A DNA stretch of 7,624 nt, taken from contig URRT01000086.1 in assembly GCA_900550355.1 (NCBI GenBank), forward strand, positions 1 to 7,624, in the 5' to 3' direction. This DNA comes from an uncultured Collinsella sp. (GTDB taxonomy: Bacteria; Actinomycetota; Coriobacteriia; Coriobacteriales; Coriobacteriaceae). Below, one piece after another: positions 1 through 6,244 of the stretch. Each line of letters starts with the position of its first letter. Position 1 is the stretch's first letter. Position numbers and translations under genes: made by a program. The notes below the pieces were generated by a model. That model ran no database searches. It had not been told where the DNA came from and was given only the letters and a program-made list of their open reading frames with translations.

Positions 1-977
1 CGCGCACACGCAACGGCCGAGGGCGCGCAGACTATCTTTTTGTTCGCCGTGGCGATCGTCGCCTACGCACTGCCGAGCTACCTGGGCGGCAACGGCTTTT
101 TGGCCGTATACCTGGCAGGCATTGTGCTGGGCGCGAGCGACATCACCGGCAAGGTCGAGATGGCGCACTTCTTTGACACCCTTACCGAGATGGCCGAGAT
201 GACGATCTTCTTCTTGCTCGGCCTGCTCGTCACGCCCGCGCGCCTGCCGCAAATGCTGCTACCCGGCCTGGCGCTCATGGCGTTTATGCTCTTTGCGAGC
301 CGCCCCATCGCCGTCGGTCTGCTGCTGGCGCCCTTTAAGACGAGCCCTCGCCAGGTTGCGCTCGTAAGCTGGGCGGGCTTGCGCGGCGCGGCTTCGGTCG
401 TCTTTAGCCTCTTTGCTGTGGTGGCCGGCGTTCCCGGCGGACACGACCTATTTGACCTGGTGTTTGTGATTGCCGTATCGAGCATTGTGGTGCAGGGTTC
501 GCTACTGCCGGCGGTGGCGAAGAAACTCGATATGATCGATGCGGCCGGCGACGTGCGCCGCACCTTTAACGACTACCACGACGAGGACGGCATGTCGTTT
601 GTAAAGCTCAAGGTGGGCGCTGGCCATCCGTTTGCCGGGCGCTCGCCGATATTGGCAGCGCGACGGACATGCTCGTGGTCTTGGTGCTGCACGACGGGGC
701 ACACCCGGTACTGCCCAACGGCGATACCGTCATCGAGGAAGGCGACCTTCTGGTGATGGCAGCCCCAACGTTCGAAGAGCGTGCCGAGGTTACGCTGCGC
801 GAGGTCACCGTGACGCCCCACGGTCGCCTGGCCGGTCAGCGCCTGCGCGACGTGCCGCAGGGCAAGCACCCGTTTATCGTGGTGATGCTCAAGCGCGACG
901 GCCAAACCATCATCCCCGATGGCAACACCCTAATATACGCCGGCGACGAAGCCGTCATCGCCACGCTAGCTTCCTAG
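1..977 (+). pseudogene. K+/H+ antiporter, NhaP2-like, 3' part with frameshift
   Basis: This is the C-terminal part of a CPA1-type cation/proton antiporter of the inner membrane; the 5' end lies outside the window, and frame 1 is open from base 1. The first part has several hydrophobic helices and the CPA1 signature WAGLRGAAS at about 370-396. It then enters a cytoplasmic RCK_C/TrkA_C module. At about 643-648 the frame breaks: reading moves from frame 1 to frame 3, where the module resumes (DMLVVLVLHDG). A second RCK_C copy (GRLAGQRLRDV ... YAGDEAVIATLAS) follows, ending at TAG 975-977. Aligning the two copies (GHPFAGRS-LADI against GRLAGQRLRDV) suggests loss of one 4-base unit from a ctcg/ctcg tandem. 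Such antiporters adjust K+ and pH, with RCK_C domains sensing a ligand. The frame-1 reading otherwise runs to a stop at 754-756. Family assignment is firm; whether the break is real or a sequence error is open. Confidence 0.8.
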
Positions 978-998
978 CAGCCCGTCCCTCTTCAGCTA

Positions 999-1190
999 CT
1001 AGCTGTCACCCACAGCAAAGTCGCGGAGGTCGAGGCCTTCGCGTTCGGCTCGGGCTAGGAGCTCTTGGGGCGACTCGTCCTCGATATCCATCACGTCGAG
1101 CATGGCAGCGGGAAAGCCCACGCCAGCCGCGCTCCCCGCGTAGTCGAGCAAGCCCTCGCGCAGCTGGTCTACATCAACTTCAATCTTCAC
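999..1190 (-). CDS. 63-aa acidic small protein, unknown function
   Basis: I do not recognise a named family. The likely start is GTG at 1190-1188, because a perfect AGGAGG (plus-strand 1198-1203) lies 7 nt upstream of it. An in-frame ATG extension reaching to 1370 would run antisense into the neighbouring gene and is less credible. The 63-residue product begins (M)KIEVDVDQLREGLLDYAG and is rich in Asp and Glu. It has a small hydrophobic patch in the middle (GVGFPAAMLDVM) and a charged, probably helical C-terminal half (ESPQELLARAEREGLDLRDF). There is no signal peptide or membrane segment. The gene converges on the antiporter with 21 bp between stop codons and diverges from the MazG-like gene. 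GC is high, like the core genes here, so it looks resident rather than acquired. Confidence 0.65.
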   Translation of the reverse strand: MKIEVDVDQLREGLLDYAGSAAGVGFPAAMLDVMDIEDESPQELLARAEREGLDLRDFAVGDS

Positions 1191-1197
1191 GGTGAAT

Positions 1198-1203
1198 CCT
1201 CCT
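1198..1203 (-). promoter_or_regulatory. Shine-Dalgarno AGGAGG for the 63-aa gene
   Basis: The minus strand reads AGGAGG followed by 7 nt and then GTG. This perfect site decides the short GTG start over the longer upstream ATG options. Confidence 0.7.
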
Positions 1204-1244
1204 ACCGGGCAATCGCGGCCGGACAAACCGCACGTCCCAACTGA

Positions 1245-1274
1245 TGTGCAATAAACTCCAGATACGGCCATAAT
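1245..1274 (+). promoter_or_regulatory. possible promoter of the MazG-like/GIY-YIG pair
   Basis: CATAAT at 1269-1274 matches the -10 consensus in 5 of 6 positions. TGTGCA at 1245-1250 is a weak -35 (3 of 6) at 18-nt spacing. The stretch is clearly more AT-rich than its surroundings and sits in the divergent gap upstream of 1303. It is a by-eye match only; overlapping alternatives such as TAAAAT at 1274-1279 exist. Confidence 0.35.
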
Positions 1275-1302
1275 AAAATAATGAACATCAGGGAGGTTAC
1301 GG

Positions 1303-1662
1303 ATGATGGACAAGCTCACTGCCATGACAGAACAAGTCAGAGATTTTTGTGATGCGCGCGATTGGCGCAAATATCACACTCCAAAGGAACTTGCCATCGG
1401 CATAGCGACAGAGTCCTCCGAACTCCTTCAGCTTTTCCGCTTTATGAGCGACAAGCGCATTGCAGAAATGTTCGATAGCCCTGATCAGCGCCAAGCCATC
1501 GAAGACGAAGTTGCCGACACGCTCCTCTTTCTCCTACGTTTCGCCGATCTAAACGGAATCGACCTCCCAAAGGCGCTCTCGTCCAAACTCAAACGCAACG
1601 GCGAGCGCTATCCCGTCGACACCAGCTCCAGCGAATACAGAAAGGCGGCCCACCATGAGTAA
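1303..1662 (+). CDS. MazG-like nucleotide pyrophosphohydrolase
   Basis: A 119-aa all-alpha NTP pyrophosphatase of the MazG/RS21-C6 type, which hydrolyses (d)NTPs or related nucleotides to the monophosphate and PPi in the cytoplasm, using Mg2+. The metal-binding signature is visible: E37-S-S-E40 in one helix and E69-V-A-D72 in a later one (EXXE ... EXXD). It is followed by the family's basic C-terminal segment KLKRNGERYPV (about 95-105). The length is normal for a single-domain member. GGGAGG at 1291-1296 is 6 nt from ATG 1303 and 9 nt from ATG 1306, so either could be the start. The stop TAA overlaps the next gene's ATG by 8 bp (ATGAGTAA), implying one transcript and translational coupling. 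Base composition is lower in GC than the ser genes. The substrate cannot be told from sequence. The tie to the helicase gene suggests a defence or nucleotide-depletion role, which is inference. Confidence 0.85.
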   Translation: MMDKLTAMTEQVRDFCDARDWRKYHTPKELAIGIATESSELLQLFRFMSDKRIAEMFDSPDQRQAIEDEVADTLLFLLRFADLNGIDLPKALSSKLKRNGERYPVDTSSSEYRKAAHHE

Positions 1663-2854
1663 TGAGTTCGCCCTTCGACAATACACGCTTCCCCTCCCCC
1701 AACCCTTCGAGGCAAGCGAATCGCTGCAGGACTTTGGCACGCCAAAGCCCGGATTCCACCATGACGAGAGTTGGCCCGTTCTCTATATTCTGACCAACAG
1801 TAAAAACAAAACGGCGTACATCGGTCAAACGACCAATTATCGACGCCGCATGAAGCAACACGCCGCAAACGTGGACAAAGACTTCGACCGGACCCTCCTG
1901 ATTGACAATCCAACCTTCAATCAGTCAGCAACATTTGAGTTTGAGAATCGACTTATCGAGCTGTTCTGCGCTGACGAAAAATACCAGGTAACCAACGCCA
2001 ACAATGGCTATGCCCAGTTCGATTATTTTGAGCGACCTCAGTATCGCCAGAAGTTCAGAGACCTCTGGACAAAGCTTCGCGAAGAGAACTATGCGATCCA
2101 CCCCATCGAAGAGCTCGAGAATACCGACCTGTTCAAATTCTCGCCCTTCAAAACGCTCACGCCCGATCAATACGAAACGATTGAGGCGATTTACAGGCGG
2201 CTCGAGCAAGAGCATGAAGACATTAAACACGGCGGTCCCAAGAAAGAGCGCGTAACCGTCGTGAACGGCGCGCCGGGAACAGGCAAAACAATCCTCGCCA
2301 TCAGTCTCATGTTCAAAATCAAAAATGAGCCGAACCTTTCCGGTCTGCGGGTCGGCTTCGTGACGCCCATGGAGTCTCTGAGCAAGACGCTCAAAAAACT
2401 CACGCACTTCCTCCCCGGGTTAAAGCCCGGCGATATCCTGAGCCCCAACGACGTCACAAAAAACGATCGGTATGACGTCTTGCTTGTCGACGAGGCGCAC
2501 CGACTGGGAAACTACTTATCCGCCGGCGCCGGCATCGGAGCTTTCTACAACACATGTGAACGACTCAGCTTGCCGCGCACGAGCAGCCAGGTGGATTGGA
2601 TTTTCAAATGCTGCGACAAGGCGTACCTGTTCTTTGACCCCAAACAGCAAGTCCGCGCATCGGGACTCAACCGAGATGGCCTTGAGCAGCGACTCAACCA
2701 ACTCGAAGAAGCCGGCATCGAGACCGAAGAATTCAACTTGAGTACCCAAATGCGCGTGCGTGGCGGCGATGAGTACCTCGATTTTGTCTACGACCTGCTT
2801 GATAACAAAGCGTACATGCATGCCGGCATGAAGTTCAAAGCACTCTTTTCATAG
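1655..2854 (+). CDS. GIY-YIG nuclease-Schlafen-3/DUF2075 helicase, interrupted by TAG
   Basis: The 399-aa product opens with a GIY-YIG nuclease domain: LYI at 43-45, YIG at 55-57, then the basic NYRRRMKQH (61-69) and a candidate catalytic Glu in FEFENRLIE (94-102). A linker leads to a P-loop helicase-like domain: Walker A GAPGTGKT (205-212), Walker B VLLVDEAH (275-282), motif III-like LFFDPKQ (325-331) and STQMRVRGGDEYLDFV (363-378). This matches the PF09848 (DUF2075, Schlafen group 3) architecture. TAG at 2852-2854 ends it before motifs V and VI, which continue in the same frame downstream. The predicted protein therefore has an intact nuclease domain but an incomplete motor. It is coupled to the MazG-like gene by an 8-bp overlap, with AAGG at 1642-1645 as a modest ribosome site. 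The sampled stretch 1801-1860 is 27/60 GC against 38/60 for 5161-5220 in serA, which fits horizontal acquisition. A DNA-targeting defence role is inferred. Confidence 0.8.
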   Translation: MSNEFALRQYTLPLPQPFEASESLQDFGTPKPGFHHDESWPVLYILTNSKNKTAYIGQTTNYRRRMKQHAANVDKDFDRTLLIDNPTFNQSATFEFENRLIELFCADEKYQVTNANNGYAQFDYFERPQYRQKFRDLWTKLREENYAIHPIEELENTDLFKFSPFKTLTPDQYETIEAIYRRLEQEHEDIKHGGPKKERVTVVNGAPGTGKTILAISLMFKIKNEPNLSGLRVGFVTPMESLSKTLKKLTHFLPGLKPGDILSPNDVTKNDRYDVLLVDEAHRLGNYLSAGAGIGAFYNTCERLSLPRTSSQVDWIFKCCDKAYLFFDPKQQVRASGLNRDGLEQRLNQLEEAGIETEEFNLSTQMRVRGGDEYLDFVYDLLDNKAYMHAGMKFKALFS

Positions 2855-3397
2855 GAGCCTTACGATTCGCGAGCCGGGGATCCGGACAGCGATATCCCCA
2901 GATACCAGTTTGGAATCGTCGACCGATTTGAGGACTTCTGCTCTCTGCAGCAAACCAAGGAAGAAGAAGTTGGTCTATCCCGCATGATGGCAGGCTTTGC
3001 GTGGAAGTGGGAAACGAAGAATAACAAAGATGCGTTCGATATCGTCATCGAGGGCATTCCCAAACGCTGGAACTCAACCCAGAAGGATTGGGTTAACTCC
3101 GCCAACGCCGTCAACGAAGTCGGATGCATTCATACGGTACAAGGCTACGACCTCAACTACGGATTCGTAATTCTGGGTCCCGACATTTACTACGATTCGA
3201 ACAAAGATGCAGTCAACGTTAACAGGGCAAACTTCAAAGATGCCGTTGCCAAGAAAAAGGCAAGCGACGATGATCTGCAAAAGATCATCGTCAACGCCTA
3301 CTACGTCCTCATGACGCGCGGCATGTTAGGAACGTATCTCTATGTGTGCGACCCCGCGCTCAAAGAGTACCTGTCACGGTATATCCCGGCGATATAG
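2855..3397 (+). pseudogene. C-terminal remainder of the GIY-YIG/DUF2075 helicase
   Basis: Directly after the TAG, the same frame stays open for 180 codons to a second TAG at 3395-3397. It carries what the upstream part lacks: motif V-like HTVQGYDLNYGFVILGPD (from 3131) and motif VI-like NAYYVLMTRGMLGTYLYVCD (from 3293). These are typical of the C-terminal half of DUF2075 proteins. With the stop read as a sense codon the whole protein would be 580 aa. The first internal ATG is at 2984 with no good Shine-Dalgarno sequence, and a product from there would lack the P-loop, so independent function is unlikely. Low divergence of these motifs suggests a recent interruption or a sequencing error. Confidence 0.75.
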
Positions 3398-3402
3398 ACC
3401 TT

Positions 3403-3475
3403 GCGACCGCCCTCCCCCATGTAACCATCCTGTAAATCATAGCGGCGCACTCGAGTTTTACCGTGATGCGGTCGC
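3403..3475. repeat. 8-bp inverted repeat upstream of serC
   Basis: GCGACCGC (3403-3410) and GCGGTCGC (3468-3475) are perfect inverted copies separated by 57 nt. A smaller nested pair, GTAAA (3432-3436) and TTTAC (3457-3461), lies inside. The right arm overlaps the place where a serC -35 would be. It could be an operator pair, a readthrough structure at the end of the helicase transcript, or chance in GC-rich DNA. There is no following T-run, so it is not a canonical terminator. Confidence 0.3.
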
Positions 3476-3492
3476 GCCTAGCGCTCCACTGT

Positions 3493-3530
3493 GCTAAAGT
3501 ATCCCGAACGTTCAAACGACTACGAGGGGG
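3493..3530 (+). promoter_or_regulatory. possible serC promoter and ribosome site
   Basis: TGCTAAAGT contains an extended -10 TG at 3492-3493 and TAAAGT at 3495-3500 (4 of 6 to consensus). No strong -35 is visible 17 nt upstream. GAGGGGG at 3524-3530 is the Shine-Dalgarno sequence, 9 nt before ATG 3540. The ribosome site is good; the promoter is a weak by-eye call. Confidence 0.4.
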
Positions 3531-3539
3531 AACTAGAAG

Positions 3540-4664
3540 ATGGCACGTGTGCACAACTTCTCAGCTGGCCCGGCCGCACTGCCCACAAGCGTGCTCGCCG
3601 AGATCGCCGACGAGATGATGGACTACCGCGGTTGCGGCATGTCCGTGCTCGAGATGAGCCATCGATCTAGCATGTACCAGCAGATCATCGACGACGCCGA
3701 GGCAACCCTACGCCGCCTGCTGAGCATCCCCGACAATTACCGTGTCCTGTTTTTGCAGGGCGGCGCCACGCTGCAGTTTGCGGGCATCCCCATGAACCTC
3801 ATGCGCCGCGGGCGCGCCGGCTACATCGTGACCGGCAACTTTGCCAACAAGGCGTACAAGGAGGCCGCCAAGTACGGCGAGGCCGTGCTGCTCGCGAGCT
3901 CCGAAGACACCAACTTCGACCGCATCCCCGACATGGCCGACATCAACGCGCGTATTGCCGCCGAGGCTGCGGGCGACGGGCTCGACTACGTCTACATCTG
4001 CCAGAACAACACCATCTTTGGCACCATGTACCGCGAGCTGCCTAACTGCGGCGATGTGCCGCTGGTCGCCGATGTTTCGAGCTGCTTTTTGTCGCAGCCA
4101 CTCGACGTCGAGCGCTACGGACTCATCTACGCCGGCGCTCAGAAAAACGCCGGCGCCGCTGGCGTGACCGTGGTCATCGTGCGCGACGACCTGATCGCCG
4201 ACGGCCCGGCCTTTGCGCAGACGCCGCAGTACATGAACCTTAAGACCCAGGCCGCCAAGGGCTCCATGCTCAACACGCCCAACACCTTTGGCATCTACGT
4301 GTGCGGCAAGGTGTTCCGTTGGGTTGAGCAGACCGGCGGACTTGCCGCCATGGCCGAGCGCAACTGGGCCAAGGCCAACCTGCTCTACGACCTGCTCGAG
4401 CACAGCGAGCTGTTCCATGGCACCGCGCAGGCCAACAGCCGCTCCATCGCCAACGTCACGTTCCGTACCGGCGACGCCGAACTCGACGCGGCCTTTGTTG
4501 CGGGCGCGGCAGAGCACCAGATCCAAAACGTCAAGGGCCATCGCCTCGTCGGCGGAATGCGCGCCAGCGTGTACAACGCCGTCACCATGGAGGACGTGCA
4601 GGCGCTGGCCACGTACGTGAAGGACTTCGAAGCGCAGCATAGTTTGAGCCCGCGATCTAACTAG
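3540..4664 (+). CDS. serC: phosphoserine aminotransferase SerC
   Basis: A 374-aa cytoplasmic class-V, PLP-dependent aminotransferase. It converts 3-phosphohydroxypyruvate plus glutamate to 3-phosphoserine plus 2-oxoglutarate, the second step of serine synthesis; related SerC enzymes also act in vitamin B6 synthesis. Visible marks are the N-terminal NFSAGPAALP (6-15), SHRS (40-43), QGGAT (73-77) in the cofactor phosphate region, QNNTIFGT (155-162), DVSS (178-181), and the Schiff-base lysine K202 in GAQKNAGAAGVT, followed by NTPNTFGIYV. The length is full for the family. It starts at ATG 3540 behind GAGGGGG and ends at TAG 4662-4664. It lies 69 bp before the serA-like gene on the same strand, so the two form a serine-synthesis pair, possibly with separate promoters. 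No serB is present in the window. Composition is GC-rich and core-like. Confidence 0.95.
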   Translation: MARVHNFSAGPAALPTSVLAEIADEMMDYRGCGMSVLEMSHRSSMYQQIIDDAEATLRRLLSIPDNYRVLFLQGGATLQFAGIPMNLMRRGRAGYIVTGNFANKAYKEAAKYGEAVLLASSEDTNFDRIPDMADINARIAAEAAGDGLDYVYICQNNTIFGTMYRELPNCGDVPLVADVSSCFLSQPLDVERYGLIYAGAQKNAGAAGVTVVIVRDDLIADGPAFAQTPQYMNLKTQAAKGSMLNTPNTFGIYVCGKVFRWVEQTGGLAAMAERNWAKANLLYDLLEHSELFHGTAQANSRSIANVTFRTGDAELDAAFVAGAAEHQIQNVKGHRLVGGMRASVYNAVTMEDVQALATYVKDFEAQHSLSPRSN

Positions 4665-4680
4665 CCCGCAACACGCGGGC
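4664..4680 (+). other. hairpin at the serC stop, no T-run
   Basis: GCCCGC (4664-4669), loop AACAC, GCGGGC (4675-4680) forms a perfect 6-bp GC stem starting at the last base of the serC stop codon. No T-run follows, so it is not a standard terminator. It may stabilise the serC mRNA 3' end or reduce readthrough into serA. Confidence 0.45.
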
Positions 4681-4702
4681 CGACCAGCCACTTCAAACCA
4701 CT

Positions 4703-4727
4703 TGTTATAAACAAATCCGCTAAGGAG
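4703..4727 (+). promoter_or_regulatory. possible extended -10 promoter and ribosome site of serA
   Basis: TGT then TATAAA (4703-4711) forms an extended -10 with 5 of 6 consensus bases in an AT-rich pocket between serC and serA. No clear -35 is present. AAGGAG at 4722-4727 sits 6 nt before ATG 4734 and is a strong Shine-Dalgarno sequence. A serA-specific transcript with a very short leader would follow if this promoter is real. Confidence 0.45.
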
Positions 4728-4733
4728 TTTTTC

Positions 4734-5897
4734 ATGCGCAAGATTAAAACCATCGACGACATTACCAAGGACGGCAAAGTCGAATTTGGCGAGGGCTACG
4801 AGTTTGTGGGCACCGCCGAGGAGGCCGACGCCATTCTGATGCGCTCCACCGACCTGCACGGCTACGAGCTGCCCGAGGGCATCCGCGCCATCGCCCGCTG
4901 CGGCGCCGGCGTCAACAACATCCCCGTCGAGGAGTACGCCAAGAAGGGCGTCGTCGTCTTTAACTCCCCCGGCGCCAACAGCAACGCCGTCAAGGAGCTC
5001 GTCCTGGGCATGTTGGTGCTCTCGAGCCGCGGCGTGGTGCAATCGATGAACTGGGTGCGTGACAACGCCGACGACCCCGAGATTCAGGTCGATGCCGAAA
5101 AGGCCAAGAAGGCCTTTGTGGGCCGCGAGCTCAAGGGCAAGCGCATCGGCGTCATCGGCCTGGGCAACGTGGGCTCCAAGGTCGCCAACGCCTGTGTCGA
5201 TCTGGGCATGGACGTCTACGGCTACGACCCGTTCATTTCCGTCGAGCACGCATGGGTGCTGAGTCGCGAGGTGCAGCGCGTGGGCACGCTCGAGGACCTC
5301 TGCCGCGGCTGCGACTACCTCACCGTGCACGTGCCCAGCAAGGCCGATACCATCGGCATGATCAGCACCGAGCAGATCGACCTGCTGGCGCCCGACGCCG
5401 TGCTCATCAACTACGCGCGCGAAACCATCATTGACGAGGACGCCGTCGACGCTGCCCTGCGCGAGGGCAAGCTCAGCTGGTTTAGCTGCGACTTTGCCAC
5501 GCCCAAGACCGTCAAGATGCCCAACACGTTTATCACCACGCATTCGGGCGCCGGCACCGGCGAGGCCGAGGCCAACTGCGCCGACATGGCCATCAGCGAG
5601 CTCAAGGATTACCTGGAAAACGGCAACATCGCGCACAGCGTCAACTACCCCGCCTGCAGCATGGGCAAGGCGCGCGCCGCAAGCCGCATTGCCTGCCTGC
5701 ATGCCAACGTGCCCAACATGATCGGCCAGATCACGGCCATTCTCGCCAAGGACAACGCCAACGTGCAGCGCATGACCAACGAGTCCGCTGGCGAGAACGC
5801 CTACACCATGTTCGACACCGATGAGCACCTGGACGGCAGCACGATCGAGGCACTCAAGCATATTCCGTCGATGTATCGTGTGCGCGTGATTAAATAG
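4734..5897 (+). CDS. serA: D-3-phosphoglycerate dehydrogenase, SerA-like
   Basis: A 387-aa NAD-dependent D-2-hydroxyacid dehydrogenase, expected to oxidise 3-phosphoglycerate to 3-phosphohydroxypyruvate, the first step of serine synthesis and the supply for SerC upstream. Visible: RCGAGVNNIP (55-64) and NSPGANSNAVKELV (77-90) in the substrate domain; Rossmann loop GLGNVG (142-147) with D165 ending the second strand; catalytic Arg in NYARE (R229); His in TTHSGAGT (H270). The C-terminal ACT-like domain, from about 315 (HANVPNMIGQITAILA) to the end, would bind an effector such as serine. The length fits the short clostridial-type SerA. Oddities: the usual Glu between D253 and H270 is not seen (DFATPKTVK), and the PHLGAS motif is altered to THSGAG. 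SerA is the best reading; a related 2-hydroxyacid dehydrogenase is possible. It ends at TAG 5895-5897, before a strong terminator. Confidence 0.88.
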   Translation: MRKIKTIDDITKDGKVEFGEGYEFVGTAEEADAILMRSTDLHGYELPEGIRAIARCGAGVNNIPVEEYAKKGVVVFNSPGANSNAVKELVLGMLVLSSRGVVQSMNWVRDNADDPEIQVDAEKAKKAFVGRELKGKRIGVIGLGNVGSKVANACVDLGMDVYGYDPFISVEHAWVLSREVQRVGTLEDLCRGCDYLTVHVPSKADTIGMISTEQIDLLAPDAVLINYARETIIDEDAVDAALREGKLSWFSCDFATPKTVKMPNTFITTHSGAGTGEAEANCADMAISELKDYLENGNIAHSVNYPACSMGKARAASRIACLHANVPNMIGQITAILAKDNANVQRMTNESAGENAYTMFDTDEHLDGSTIEALKHIPSMYRVRVIK

Positions 5898-5936
5898 CGC
5901 CGGCGCCAATCCTGCCAGACAGACCACGAAGCCCAT

Positions 5937-5974
5937 TCGGCCCCCGTTTTCACGAAACGGGGGCCGATTTTGTT
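5937..5974 (+). terminator. rho-independent terminator after serA
   Basis: A perfect 13-bp stem (5937-5949 with 5955-5967), loop TCACG, is followed by TTTTGTT. The core is CGGCCCCCG paired with CGGGGGCCG. It lies 39 bp past the serA stop. The reverse direction lacks a T-run, so it serves the plus strand and ends the serC-serA unit. Confidence 0.9.
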
Positions 5975-6043
5975 GCTCCGGACGACTTTAAAATGATACC
6001 CATAACAAGTTTTTTCAGATAATCGATAGTGAGGCTCAAGTCG

Positions 6044-6163
6044 CTAAGCACACCCGCTTTGATAAACAGCTTTATCAGGGACTTTAGTAGGTAAAAATCG
6101 ATCTCTATGTGCCGAATGTAAGTTGACTGTCCATTTTCCGAAACAACTTATTCTAGATAGCAT
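6044..6163 (-). CDS. possible 39-aa small ORF with strong RBS
   Basis: On the minus strand GGAGGGG (plus 6172-6178) stands 8 nt before ATG 6163-6161. The frame runs 39 codons to TAG at 6046-6044. The product begins MLSRISCFGKWTVNLHSAH, is basic, contains two Cys and one Trp, and has no membrane segment. I do not recognise a family. It lies 81 bp downstream of the nuclease-like gene on the same strand, so it could share a transcript if the hairpin at 6218-6244 does not stop it. The ribosome site is good, but the frame is short and overlaps the hairpins described for this stretch, so a repeat element that happens to be open is an equal explanation. Confidence 0.35.
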   Translation of the reverse strand: MLSRISCFGKWTVNLHSAHRDRFLPTKVPDKAVYQSGCA

Positions 6164-6202
6164 TTTTAAGGCCCCTCCAAGGCGAAATATAAGTCTTTTT
6201 GT

Positions 6203-6244
6203 GACCAAAACTCTAGTCCGCGCGACCGTTTTCCACCCGCGCGG
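6203..6244 (-). terminator. possible terminator of the nuclease-like gene
   Basis: Immediately after the minus-strand stop codon, CCGCGCG and CGCGCGG (plus 6238-6244 and 6218-6224) form a 7-bp GC-only stem with a 13-nt loop. The minus strand then reads ACTAGAGTTTTGG, with only a short T-run 7 nt after the stem. The stem is strong and the T-run poor, so termination may be partial. Confidence 0.4.

Larger units (their letters stand above)
5975..6244. other. AT-rich intergenic stretch with hairpins
   Basis: No recognised plus-strand gene lies between the serA terminator and the minus-strand gene ending at 6245. The stretch is AT-rich (6121-6180 is 23/60 GC). It holds a hairpin at 6057-6080 (TGATAAA, loop CAGC, TTTATCA, extended outward by G-U and C-G pairs) and an inverted repeat TAAGTTG (6119-6125)/CAACTTA (6144-6150). 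A possible 39-aa minus-strand ORF is listed separately. It may be a conserved non-coding element or the decayed remains of an insert. Confidence 0.5.

Noticed and set aside
2852..2854. Amber reassignment or pyrrolysine at the internal TAG
   Set aside because: TAG ends the antiporter, the 63-aa gene, serC, serA and the nuclease-like gene, so a recoded TAG would extend most genes here. No pyrrolysine genes are visible in the window.
4664..4680. Terminator between serC and serA
   Set aside because: The stem is perfect but no T-run follows, so intrinsic termination is not supported.
3708..5936. 742-codon open frame on the minus strand across serC and serA
   Set aside because: It is antisense to two well-supported enzymes, and its product is His/Val/Gly/Ala-rich low-complexity sequence. 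High GC leaves the antisense frame free of stops.
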